Assembly: GCA_902567785.1 (NCBI GenBank)
Contig: CACFOR010000003.1
Span: 1 to 64,000, forward strand
DNA length: 64,000 bases
Origin: an uncultured Pelagibacteraceae bacterium
GTDB lineage: Bacteria > Pseudomonadota > Alphaproteobacteria > Pelagibacterales > Pelagibacteraceae
Direction: 5' to 3'
The notes below the pieces were generated by a model. It worked only from the letters and a program-made list of their open reading frames with translations, was not told the DNA's origin and made no database searches. Numbering within the stretch: the first letter of the stretch is position 1; each line of letters begins with the position of its first letter. Positions 42,661 to 52,338 of this stretch are shown here, in pieces. The position numbers and the translations under genes were made by a program.

Positions 42661-43940
42661 TTTAAATTTAAAATTTCTCCTGCAAAATATAAACTACCCG
42701 TACAAAAAATAATTGCATTGCTGTCTTCTTTTGCAATATTTTTTAAAGCTTCTTCAATAGAATTTTGAGTTTTTGAAGGAATACCACACGACTGAGCAAT
42801 TTTTGATAATTCTTCTTTTTTAATAAAATTTGTTTGATTTGGTATATCTAAGGTAATTATTGAGTGTACTTTTTTCTTTAGTATTTGAATAAATTCTTTA
42901 TGATCTTTATTAGACATCATTCCCAGCAGCATAATAATTTTTTTTCCAGAGTTTAATTTTTCTAAATATTTACTAACCACAGAGGCTGCAAGCGAATTAT
43001 GCGCTCCATCAATCAAAATTTCATTATTTTTTGAAACAAAATTTCTAAGTTTTCCTTTGCTAATTTTTTGCAATCTCCCTTCGCTTCTTATTTTTGTAAC
43101 GGCTTTTTTAATATCTAAATTATTTATTTTAAATTGTTCAAGTTTTCTTGCGGTAGCGATAGCAGTAGATATATTGCTAATTTGAAAATCTCCAGACAAA
43201 TTGGGAAAAGGCAAATTAATTTCACCTAGCTCATCAGTATAGAGAAAACCGTCTGATTTTTTTTTGTAATTATAATTTTTTCCAAAAAATTATTTTTTCT
43301 GAAGTATTTTTTGAAATGGTTTTTATAATTTTTTTCAAAACATCATTTTTTTGCTCCGAGATAAATAACTTAGATTCATTTAGTAAAGCTGAGCATTTTT
43401 TCATAAACTATTTCATCAATAGTACCTTTTTTTAGAAAATCTTTATGATCAATTCCAATAGGCATGATTATAGAAGCAATATTTTTTTCTAACACATTAC
43501 TTGCGTCAAGTCTGAAAAAAAAGTCCTGATTCAAGAATATTCAAATCACTTTTATTTCTTGAAGCAGCTAAAAAAAAACATGCACAAATAAATTCATGAA
43601 ATGTGATATTTTTATTGTTGTTTATTTTTTCCACTTCTAATAATAGATCATGAAGATTGTCATCAGATATATGCTTGCCCCCAAGATAATATCTTTCATT
43701 AAATTTTCTAAGCGAAGGGCTAATGTTCATATTTACACTATAGCCTGCCGTTTCCATTATTTCTCTTAAAGTAGAACAAAAGCTATGTTTGCCATTGGTG
43801 CCAACAACTTGGACAACATTTGTAATTTTTTTTTCTGGATTGTTTAAATCTTTTAATAGTCGTTTTATTCTACCAAGAGATAAGTCTACACTTTTAGGAT
43901 GCAGTTGAAGCAGTCTTTTTAAAATCTTCTGGATTTTCAT
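42657..43940 (-). pseudogene. folC: Folylpolyglutamate synthase interrupted by three apparent frameshifts
   Basis: ORF track shows two fragments (43506..43940 and 42657..43214); the gap also translates to FolC-like sequence (RLDASNVLEKNIASIIMPIGIDHKDFLKKGTIDEIVYEK / CSALLNESKLFISEQKN...) once single bases are removed at 43515-43522, 43396-43401 and 43284-43289. Confidence 0.85.
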
Positions 43941-44859
43941 GAGCTTCTTCTGTTTTTTCTAATTTGTGTTTTTTTAAAATTACTTTTGCTAATTTTGATA
44001 TAGTTTCTTTCAATTCTTTTCTATTTTCAAGAGTAATATCTGCTAAACCAGACTTCATAACTCCAGGTGCTGTTCCAAATTCTGTTGGAATTTGGTCTGT
44101 ACCTTTTAAAATATTAGCAGTAACCCTTTTTCCTGAAAATAGTAAGTTTTCAACACATTTAGATTCTATCATTATAAAATCATGCATAAAGAAACTTGAT
44201 GCATATGTTCCGCCAGCAACTGCTCTTGCGGCTACAGCAAAAGTCGGGATTCCAGCTTTTTTAATTTCATTCATTGCAATTATACTTTTTGTCATTCCTG
44301 ACAACCCCGTGACTCCGGTATGTACATCAATTCCTGAGCTTTGATAAACTACTACCCAAATATCAACTTTTTTCTTAATAGCTAAATTGGCAGCTTCTAA
44401 AAAATGTTCATTTTCAGCAGGTCCAAAACGTCCAGCTCCAAATTTAGGATTAAAACAAACAACAACTGCACTCAAATCAGAAATATTCCCAGTGGCACAC
44501 ATCAAAGCAGTTTGTTGGCCAGTAATTTTTTTATATTTTTTTATTTTGTCTATATATTTATATCCTTCTCTGGCAGCATCTTTTACTTCAAAACTTAAAG
44601 GGTCAGGATTAATGTTACCTGATGCTTCAATAACTTCGTAATTTGAATCGAAAAGCGAATCCAATCTTAATTTGGGAGGTAAATCAAAATGAAAAGAGCA
44701 TTCGCAAATGTAAGAGTTATTAAATAAATCTGGTTTGTAAGAAATTTTTTTGCATTGAGGACAATTTTTCCAATCAGTTGCCTCTTGGCCTGCTGGCTGT
44801 TTTTTAAAGATTTGCTTTACCCTTATTCCAATTTTTTTCCAACGACTAATCCAATTCAT
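43894..44859 (-). CDS. accD: AccD-like carboxyltransferase beta subunit (divergent)
   Basis: 321 aa; N-terminal MNWISRW, zinc-ribbon remnant CPQCKKISYKPDLFNNSYICEC, carboxyltransferase-like core; canonical trpA-accD-folC position. Confidence 0.75.
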   Translation of the reverse strand: MNWISRWKKIGIRVKQIFKKQPAGQEATDWKNCPQCKKISYKPDLFNNSYICECSFHFDLPPKLRLDSLFDSNYEVIEASGNINPDPLSFEVKDAAREGYKYIDKIKKYKKITGQQTALMCATGNISDLSAVVVCFNPKFGAGRFGPAENEHFLEAANLAIKKKVDIWVVVYQSSGIDVHTGVTGLSGMTKSIIAMNEIKKAGIPTFAVAARAVAGGTYASSFFMHDFIMIESKCVENLLFSGKRVTANILKGTDQIPTEFGTAPGVMKSGLADITLENRKELKETISKLAKVILKKHKLEKTEEAHENPEDFKKTASTAS

Positions 44860-45659
44860 GATAGTTCTCTTCTTAAATTTTTTACCATATTACTCAAATT
44901 TTTGACAGGATTTTGTCTTTTTTCAATTGATTTTGAAATTTTCTTACATATTTCGCTGCCAACGACACATCCATCTGCCTTTTTAAACGATGATATATTT
45001 TTGCTTGTTATGCCAAAACCAATCACTAAATTTTTGGATTGATTAATTTTTTTAATTTTATTGTAATTTTTTAAAATTTTTTTAGGTGAAACTTTTAATT
45101 TTCCTCCAGTGGTAGAGAGCATTGAAATTAAGTACAACATATCATGAGAATCTTTTATAATTTTTTTCATTCTCGTTTGTGAAGTTGTAGGACTTAAAAG
45201 TTGAACAAATGTAATATGTTTTTTTTTACATTTTTTGGCAAAAATTCGATTATCTGGCCAAGGCAAATCAACAACAATTAACCCATTAACACCCACTTGT
45301 TTACATTTTTTTAAAAATCTATTTTCTCCGTATTGAAAAATCATATTATAATAGCCCATCAATATTACTGGTTTTTTTTTTTTATTTTTTTTAAATTTTT
45401 TAACAATCTCAAAGACACCTTTCATTTTAATGCCATTTTTAATTGCACGGTACGCAGATGTTTGGATTTGTCCACCATCAGCTATAGGAGTATTATGAGG
45501 AAAGCCTATTTCACAAATATCAACATAATTTGAAATTGAATTTAATATTTCTAATGATTTTTTTTTAGTGTTATCTCCTGCTACTGTATAAGTTAATAGC
45601 GCAGATCTTTTTTCTTTTTTACATTTTTTAAATACCGAACTGATTGGTGATATGACCAT
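44856..45659 (-). CDS. trpA: Tryptophan synthase alpha chain
   Basis: 267 aa; YTVAGDNTKKKSLEIL, CEIGFPHNTPIADGGQIQTSAYRAI, VVDLPWPD. Confidence 0.94.
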   Translation of the reverse strand: MVISPISSVFKKCKKEKRSALLTYTVAGDNTKKKSLEILNSISNYVDICEIGFPHNTPIADGGQIQTSAYRAIKNGIKMKGVFEIVKKFKKNKKKKPVILMGYYNMIFQYGENRFLKKCKQVGVNGLIVVDLPWPDNRIFAKKCKKKHITFVQLLSPTTSQTRMKKIIKDSHDMLYLISMLSTTGGKLKVSPKKILKNYNKIKKINQSKNLVIGFGITSKNISSFKKADGCVVGSEICKKISKSIEKRQNPVKNLSNMVKNLRRELS

Positions 45660-45662
45660 TTT

Positions 45663-46889
45663 TTATTTTCCTAATCTTTGTTTTAAAATATCCCTATCCT
45701 TATGTGCGTCTCCACAGGAGTTTACAATTAAAATTGTATCTTTACTTAACTTTGGAGCTATTTTTATAGCTTCGGCAAATGCATGGCTTGGTTCCAAACT
45801 TGGATTTAAGTTTTCATATCTGGTAACTAATTGATAAGCTTTTAAAGCTTCTTCATCACTAGCTGCTGTGTATCTTGCTCTTTTTGAGTCTTTTAAGAAA
45901 CAATGAAGTGGAGAAACTCCGGGATAATCTAGCCCCGCACTAATGGATTCTGTTTCTTCTATTTGACCTTCAGAATTTTGATTAACATATTGGGCTGCAC
46001 CATGAAGTATTCCAATTTTTGATCCATAAGTTAAAGGCGCTGCGTGTTTTTTACTATTTTTTGGTCCACCAGCTTCAATACCAATAAATTCAATTTGTTT
46101 CTTATTATAATGCATGAATTCATTCCAAAAACCAAAACTTGAACTTCCTCCTCCACAGCAATTTAATAATTTTATTTTTTTTGGAATTTTTCCAAATTCT
46201 TTTTTTATTTGTTTAAAAAGTTCCCTAGAAATTTGTGATGTACTCCAACCACAAATTTTTACAAAAATATTAGGTCCTACAGTAGAACCCACGCACATAT
46301 GAGTAGTGTCACAGTTTGATACCCAGTATCTCATGCATTCACTAACAGCATCTACAAGTGTTTGACTGCCTGTATAAACAGGAACTATTTCAGCTCCATT
46401 TTTTTTCATTGCGTCGCAATTAGGTTTTTGTCTTTGGATATCTTTTATGCCCATAAATATTTTACATTTTAAATCAAATTTTTTTGCAGCCATACTTAGC
46501 ATTTTTCCAGCATATCCAGCTCCGGTGTCTCCAACTATGTATTTTTTACCTGCTCTTTTGGCAATAAGACTGTGAACAGTTGCATTATAAATTTTATGCG
46601 CTCCACCATTGGCTTCAGAAACTACTTTTGCCCAGATTTGAGCACCACCCAAATACCTTGTTAAATTGTGTAATTTTATAAATGGAGTAGGTGAGCCTAC
46701 CCAATTTTTAAAATAATAATCTCTTTGTTTAATAAATTTTTTATCTTTTCTTAGTTTTTCGAATAAGGTAGTGAGATCTTCAACGGGTTTCTTCAGGGTT
46801 TCTGGAATGAAATTTCCGCCAAATTTTCCTCCCCAAAACCCATTTTTATCGTGTTGATCAATTAAAGGTATTCCTTTTTTTATCTTCAT
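45663..46889 (-). CDS. trpB: Tryptophan synthase beta chain
   Basis: 408 aa; GGAHKIYNATVHSLIAKRAGKKYIVGDTGAGYAGKMLS (PLP Lys region), CCGGGSSSFGFWNEF. Confidence 0.93.
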   Translation of the reverse strand: MKIKKGIPLIDQHDKNGFWGGKFGGNFIPETLKKPVEDLTTLFEKLRKDKKFIKQRDYYFKNWVGSPTPFIKLHNLTRYLGGAQIWAKVVSEANGGAHKIYNATVHSLIAKRAGKKYIVGDTGAGYAGKMLSMAAKKFDLKCKIFMGIKDIQRQKPNCDAMKKNGAEIVPVYTGSQTLVDAVSECMRYWVSNCDTTHMCVGSTVGPNIFVKICGWSTSQISRELFKQIKKEFGKIPKKIKLLNCCGGGSSSFGFWNEFMHYNKKQIEFIGIEAGGPKNSKKHAAPLTYGSKIGILHGAAQYVNQNSEGQIEETESISAGLDYPGVSPLHCFLKDSKRARYTAASDEEALKAYQLVTRYENLNPSLEPSHAFAEAIKIAPKLSKDTILIVNSCGDAHKDRDILKQRLGK

Positions 46890-47554
46890 TCTAATGATTT
46901 AATAATTTTTTTAATGTTTTCTTTAGGATTTCCATAAGTCAAGGGTCTACCCAAGATTAAATAATCCGATCCCTCATTCATTGCCTCTTTTGGGGTCATG
47001 GTTCTTTTTTGATCGTCATTGTTAGGTTCAAATCTGATACCAGGTGTAAAACATAATAGTTTTGAATTTATTTCTTTAACCATTTTTACCTCCATTGGAC
47101 TACACACAACTCCATGTAAATTTACTTTTGAAGCTATCTTAACTAATTTTTGAACTTGATTTTTAACATCATTTTTAAAACCAAGACTTTCTAAATCATT
47201 ATTGGAAAAACTTGTTAATACCGAAACTCCTATAAACTTTATATCTTTAGTTTCTTCAACAATAGACTTTAAAGTTTCTTCACCATTTAGCAAATGAATA
47301 GTTGCATAAGAAATTCCTAATTTTTTTAAAGATTTTGCAAAACCTTTAATAGTGTTTTTTATGTCAAAGGCTTTAACATCATACATTATTGGTAAATTAA
47401 ATTTTTTTAAAGCTTTTATGCCATCTACGCCCGTTGATGTTACATACTGGAGACCAATTTTAATACCAAAAATATGATTTTTTATTTGTTCAACTAAATT
47501 AACTGCCTCATCTTGAGAGGAAAAATCACAGGCAACAAAAATATTTTTTTTCAC
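46886..47554 (-). CDS. pyrF: Orotidine-5'-phosphate decarboxylase
   Basis: 222 aa; IMYDVKAFDIKNTI (DxKxxD), TPGIRFEPNNDDQKRTMTPKEAMNEGSDYLILGRPLTY. Confidence 0.9.
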   Translation of the reverse strand: MKKNIFVACDFSSQDEAVNLVEQIKNHIFGIKIGLQYVTSTGVDGIKALKKFNLPIMYDVKAFDIKNTIKGFAKSLKKLGISYATIHLLNGEETLKSIVEETKDIKFIGVSVLTSFSNNDLESLGFKNDVKNQVQKLVKIASKVNLHGVVCSPMEVKMVKEINSKLLCFTPGIRFEPNNDDQKRTMTPKEAMNEGSDYLILGRPLTYGNPKENIKKIIKSLE

Positions 47555-47560
47555 TGATTT

Positions 47561-47872
47561 TTAATAAGTATCAGATATTTTCTTTTCAGTAAAATTATTG
47601 TTTAATTTATTAAAAAGTATTTTACTCATTTTCCATTTAATTGCCTTTTTTTGCGGTATTTGAACCAGCTGTGAGCTTTTTGGGTTTCTGCCTGTTCTAG
47701 CTTTTCTTAAAGTTGTTTTGAAAATTCCAAAACCTCTGATTTCTACATTTTCTCCTCTGGAAAGCGCTTCAGAAATTTCAAGAAAAATAATTTCTAAAAT
47801 TTTTTTAATATCTTTGTTAAGAAGATTGGGGTGAAGGTTGCATAATTTTTGCAACAATTCAGATCTTACCAT
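47561..47872 (-). CDS. ihfB: Integration host factor beta-like HU/IHF protein
   Basis: 103 aa; ENVEIRGFGIFKTTLRKARTGRNPKSSQLVQIPQKKAIKWKMSK; directly after rpsA. Confidence 0.9.
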   Translation of the reverse strand: MVRSELLQKLCNLHPNLLNKDIKKILEIIFLEISEALSRGENVEIRGFGIFKTTLRKARTGRNPKSSQLVQIPQKKAIKWKMSKILFNKLNNNFTEKKISDTY

Positions 47873-47887
47873 AAAGTCATTATGTAA

Positions 47888-49594
47888 TTATTTTTTTTTA
47901 TCTTTTTTGTTTTTCATTAACGGACCAAGTATTTCACCCAAGACCCCACCAGAGTCTTTTGATCCATATTTCTTTACAGCTTCTTTTGTTTGTGCATCTT
48001 CCAGGGCTTTAATTGAAAGCACAACTTTTCTTTTATCTTTATCTAACTCAGTAATTAAAGCATCAATTTTATCTCCCTTAACAAAGCGCGAGGGTCTTTG
48101 ATTTTCAACTTCTTTTGCTAATTGATTTTTTTTAATTAAAATTGATAAATTTTTCTTTCCAACATTAACATAAATTCCATTTTGTGAAGAGCTGTGTACT
48201 ACAGCTGTCACTGTATTTGACAATTTTTTGTCCATAAAAAATTCAAACGGATCATCTGCAAGTTGTTTTACTCCAAGTCTTATTTTTTCATTTTCAGGTT
48301 GAATTTCTAAAATTACACATTCAACTTGCTGGTTCTTGTTATATTTTTCTAACTCTGTTTCTTTTTCCGACCAACTTAAATCTTTATAATGAACCAATCC
48401 ATCAAGCTCAGTATCTTTTATAGATATAAACAATCCGTAATCGGTAATATTTTTTACAGTACCTGAAAGTTTGTCACCTTTTTTATAATCTTGTGTAAAT
48501 TTTTTCCAAGGATTTACAAGTGTATTTTTGTAACTTAATGATAGTCTTCTTTTTTCTACATCTTTTTCAATAAGTTCTACTTCTATTTTTTGTGAAGGTG
48601 AAAGTATTTTTCCTGGATGAATATTTTTTTTGGTCCATGATAATTCTGATTGATGAATTAATCCTTCCAAGCCATCTTCTAGTTTTGCAAAACAACCATA
48701 GTCCTGAATTTTTGTTACAATTACTGGATATTTTTTTCCTATTTCATATTTATTTATAATTTTTGTATAAGGATCTTCGGTTAAATGTTTTACACTTACA
48801 CTAATTTTTAGTTTTACCGGTTCAATTTTTGTAATTTTAACTTTTATAGTTTGTCCAAGAGATAGTAATTCTGAAGGTTTGTTTATTCTACTCCAAGATA
48901 TATCTGTTATGTGCAGCAGAGCATCTACTCCATTTAAGTCTATAAAAGCTCCCCAGTCTGTTAAATTTTTTACCAGGCCTTGTACAACATCTCCTTCTTT
49001 TAATTTAGATATGATCTTGTTTTTATCTTTATCTCTTATTCTCTCTATAACGGCACGTCTTGATAAAACTATATTTCCACGTCTCTTATCTAATTTAACA
49101 CATTCAAAAGTTTGCGGAACTTTCATTAGATGATCAAAATTTTTTAATGGACGTAAATCTAGTTGGCTAGCTGGTAGAAAACAAAGGCAAGAATCTACAT
49201 TGACAACAAAACCTCCTTTACATTTTGAAATTATAATACCTTTAACTTCTTCTTTATTTTCAAAAGCTTTCTCCATCTTTTTCCATGATTTAGCTCGTCT
49301 AGCCTTTTCTCGGCTTATTACTATTTCTCCATTTTTATTTTCTATTCTTTCTAAAAGGACATCAATTTTTGTCCCAACTTCAATTTTTTCTTTAGTTAAT
49401 TTAAATTCTTCTATTGGAATTGTTCCTGAACTTTTCAAACCTAAGTCGATAAATACAAATTTTTTTCCTATTTCTTCTACGGTACCAGTAGTAATTTCAC
49501 CTTCTTCAAATTTTCTTTTTCCTAGATCTTCAGATAAAAGTTTTTCAAACTCTTTATGAGATTTGCTTTTATCTTGCTTTATAGTTTCTTCCAT
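47888..49594 (-). CDS. rpsA: 30S ribosomal protein S1
   Basis: 568 aa with repeated S1 domains (GDVVQGLVKNLTDWGAFIDLNGVDALLHITDISW). Confidence 0.96.
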   Translation of the reverse strand: MEETIKQDKSKSHKEFEKLLSEDLGKRKFEEGEITTGTVEEIGKKFVFIDLGLKSSGTIPIEEFKLTKEKIEVGTKIDVLLERIENKNGEIVISREKARRAKSWKKMEKAFENKEEVKGIIISKCKGGFVVNVDSCLCFLPASQLDLRPLKNFDHLMKVPQTFECVKLDKRRGNIVLSRRAVIERIRDKDKNKIISKLKEGDVVQGLVKNLTDWGAFIDLNGVDALLHITDISWSRINKPSELLSLGQTIKVKITKIEPVKLKISVSVKHLTEDPYTKIINKYEIGKKYPVIVTKIQDYGCFAKLEDGLEGLIHQSELSWTKKNIHPGKILSPSQKIEVELIEKDVEKRRLSLSYKNTLVNPWKKFTQDYKKGDKLSGTVKNITDYGLFISIKDTELDGLVHYKDLSWSEKETELEKYNKNQQVECVILEIQPENEKIRLGVKQLADDPFEFFMDKKLSNTVTAVVHSSSQNGIYVNVGKKNLSILIKKNQLAKEVENQRPSRFVKGDKIDALITELDKDKRKVVLSIKALEDAQTKEAVKKYGSKDSGGVLGEILGPLMKNKKDKKK

Positions 49595-50252
49595 ATTTCT
49601 TTTCTAATTTTTCTTCTACAATTTTCGAAATTTTCCCTAACATCTGTTTTTTATTCAATTTCGAGGTGTCAACAATTACAGCACCTTTCGGTATACGTAA
49701 AGGGCTATTTTTTCTTTTAGTATCGTTTAAATTTCTGAATTTTATGGCTTTTGTTACCTCTTTAATAGTAATTTTGGTATTTGTTTTTTTTAATTCTTTA
49801 AATCTTCTTCTAGCTGCTACTTTTAGGGAGCATTTAAAAAAAAATTTTATATCAGCATCAGGAAAAAGAACACCCATGTCTCTGCCTTCAAGAATTGCTA
49901 ATTTTTTTTTTGCAAAATTTTTCTGATACTTTTTAAGTAAAATTCTTATTTTTTTAATTTTTGCAATTTCAGAAGTGAATTCAGTTACTTTGGGTGTATA
50001 CAGTTTATTATTTTTTAATAAACTTAAAGTGATATTTTTTGTAATTTTTTTCAAAAACAAAATATCAGAAGATTTTTTATTTAAAGCAATTAATTTGTAA
50101 GCTACATATCTATAAAGCAGGCCACTAGTGAGCAAATTTAATTTAAATTTTTTACTTAGAAATTTTGCAGAAGTAGTTTTTCCAGCCCCAGCCCCAGAGT
50201 CACAGGTAATAAGTAATTTAATATTATTTTTTAACTTCATACCTTGCTCCAA
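49569..50252 (-). CDS. cmk: Cytidylate kinase
   Basis: 227 aa; CDSGAGAGKTTSAKFLSKKF, LEGRDMGVLFPDADIKFF. Confidence 0.93.
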   Translation of the reverse strand: MEQGMKLKNNIKLLITCDSGAGAGKTTSAKFLSKKFKLNLLTSGLLYRYVAYKLIALNKKSSDILFLKKITKNITLSLLKNNKLYTPKVTEFTSEIAKIKKIRILLKKYQKNFAKKKLAILEGRDMGVLFPDADIKFFFKCSLKVAARRRFKELKKTNTKITIKEVTKAIKFRNLNDTKRKNSPLRIPKGAVIVDTSKLNKKQMLGKISKIVEEKLEKKYGRNYKAR

Positions 50253-51567
50253 TTTTTTTCATTATAAATAAAAATTTTGAAAAAGATGTATTTACAGTTT
50301 GAAAATCATGTATTTGAATTTGACCACCTAATAATTGTCCCATACAAAAAAAAGCTACAGCTAATCTGTGATCTTCTTTAGAGTTAATTTTTAGCTTTTG
50401 TTTAATTTTTATATTAGGTTTTCCAAATATTTTTATACTATCTAGCGTAGATTTAGTTTTTATTCCAATTTTATTTAAACCATATTCCATATTTTTTATT
50501 CTATCGGATTCTTTATGCCTAAGTTCTTTTATTCCGCTAAATTTTGATACTCCTTTTGTCAGGGAAGATATAACAAACAAAAGAGGAAATTCATCTATTG
50601 CTGAAGGTACTAATTTTTTAGGACAGTTTATTGGTCTTAAATTGCTGCTTTTAATTATTATATCGCCTATTAATTCATTTGATTTTTTTTTAAAATTTTT
50701 AATCTTTATATTAGCATTCATTTTCTTTAAAATTTTAATAAACCCCAAACGTGTTGGATTACAGTTGATATTTTTTATTACCAATTTTGAATTATTTGTT
50801 AACAAAGTTAATGCAATAAATGGGGCAGCCGAAGAAGGATCGCCTGGTATTTCAATATTAAAACCGAATAAACTCTTTTGACCCTTTAGAGAGATTAAAT
50901 CACCCTTTCCATTTTTTTTTATTTTAATATCTGCATTTAGTGCACTTAATAAATTTTCAGTGTGGTTTCTAGAAATTTTTTTTACCTGAATTTTTGTAGT
51001 ACCTGGTGTATTTAGAGCAGCAAATAATATAGCCGATTTAACTTGAGCTGACCCTATTGTTTCAAAATGTTTTTGAGCCAAGGGCAAGTCTGTTCCTTGA
51101 ATAGTTAAAGGTAGTGTGGTTTTATTTTTTGGATAAAAAGTACATCCAATTTTTGATAATGGTTCAACTATTCTTTTCATGTCTCTTTTATTAAGACTTT
51201 TGTCACCCGAGATTTTTATTTTAAGATTAGATTGCGTTCCAATTATAGGAATTAATAACCTAGCTAAAGTTCCTGAATTACCAGCATAAAGAAAATTATT
51301 TTTTGGTTTTCTAAAAGATCCTAGTCCATTTCCAAAAACCATATATTTTTTATTTTTCTTTATTATTTTTACACCAAGTTTTTTTAAACAAATTATTGTA
51401 TTTATTACATCTTCGCTTTCTAAGATATTAAATATGTTGGTAAGACCTATGCATTGACTGGCAAGCAAAAGTGATCTGTGAGATATGCTTTTATCGCTTT
51501 CAACAGTTATTTTTTTATTAAATTTTTTAATTTTATTTTTAATTAAAACAGAAAATTTTTTTTTCAT
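50224..51567 (-). CDS. aroA: 3-phosphoshikimate 1-carboxyvinyltransferase
   Basis: 447 aa; ESDKSISHRSLLLAS, YAGNSGTLARLLIP, ELRHKESDRI, DHRLAVAFFCMGQ. Confidence 0.95.
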   Translation of the reverse strand: MKKKFSVLIKNKIKKFNKKITVESDKSISHRSLLLASQCIGLTNIFNILESEDVINTIICLKKLGVKIIKKNKKYMVFGNGLGSFRKPKNNFLYAGNSGTLARLLIPIIGTQSNLKIKISGDKSLNKRDMKRIVEPLSKIGCTFYPKNKTTLPLTIQGTDLPLAQKHFETIGSAQVKSAILFAALNTPGTTKIQVKKISRNHTENLLSALNADIKIKKNGKGDLISLKGQKSLFGFNIEIPGDPSSAAPFIALTLLTNNSKLVIKNINCNPTRLGFIKILKKMNANIKIKNFKKKSNELIGDIIIKSSNLRPINCPKKLVPSAIDEFPLLFVISSLTKGVSKFSGIKELRHKESDRIKNMEYGLNKIGIKTKSTLDSIKIFGKPNIKIKQKLKINSKEDHRLAVAFFCMGQLLGGQIQIHDFQTVNTSFSKFLFIMKKIGARYEVKK

Positions 51568-51573
51568 TTAATT

Positions 51574-52338
51574 TTAGAAAGTAAAATCTTCACCAAAATA
51601 TAATTTTTTTGCCTCATTGGTGTTTACAATTTCACGAGGCGTACCATTTGCAACAATAGTTCCATTAGCTATAACATACGCTCTGTCCACAACACTAAGA
51701 AGTTGAGACGCGTTGTGGTCTGTTACCAGGACCGCACACCCTCTGGCTTGCAATTTAATCAGCAGGCCTTTGATTTCTTGTATTGAAAGCAAATCAACTC
51801 CGGCGAAGGGCTCGTCTAACAAAAGTACTTTAGGATTAGTAATTAAACATCTAGCAATTTCTGCTCTTCTTCGCTCACCTCCTGACAATGCAGTAGCTCG
51901 GACATCTCTTAAATGTGTAATTGAAAACTCAGCCATTAGTTTTTCAACCATGTCTATTTGATCAGATAAGTTTTTTTTTACAATCTGGGCTATTCCTAAC
52001 AAATTTTCATAGACGGTAAGACCTCTAAAAATCGAAGTTTGTTGAGGAAGATATGCAATTCCTAATTTGGATCTTTCGTGAATAGCTAAAGCTGTTAATT
52101 TTGTACTTGATAAAAATATATCACCAAAATCTGGTTTTAGCAGTCCCAAAACAATGTTCATAAAAGTACTTTTTCCAGCACCATTACTTCCTAGCAAACC
52201 TAACATTTCTCCTTTATTTAAATTTATGTCAATTTTTCTTAAAATAACTCTTTTGCCAAAAGATTTAGATACGTTCTTTGCAGTTAACAGAGGTTTGGAT
52301 TTAAATTTTACAATTCTAAATTTTTTTAAATTACTCAT
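51574..52338 (-). CDS. lptB: LPS export ABC transporter ATP-binding protein
   Basis: 254 aa; GSNGAGKSTFMNIVLGL, LSGGERRRAEIARCL, LLLDEPFAGVD. Confidence 0.95.
   Translation of the reverse strand: MSNLKKFRIVKFKSKPLLTAKNVSKSFGKRVILRKIDINLNKGEMLGLLGSNGAGKSTFMNIVLGLLKPDFGDIFLSSTKLTALAIHERSKLGIAYLPQQTSIFRGLTVYENLLGIAQIVKKNLSDQIDMVEKLMAEFSITHLRDVRATALSGGERRRAEIARCLITNPKVLLLDEPFAGVDLLSIQEIKGLLIKLQARGCAVLVTDHNASQLLSVVDRAYVIANGTIVANGTPREIVNTNEAKKLYFGEDFTF

Noticed and set aside
43964-45042. + strand ORFs 43964, 44387, 44404, 44755
   Set aside because: Antisense to accD/trpA; considered as possible products of the odd accD locus but they show no domain signal
49200-49559. 119-aa + strand ORF
   Set aside because: Antisense to rpsA; Phe/Ser/Leu-rich shadow ORF
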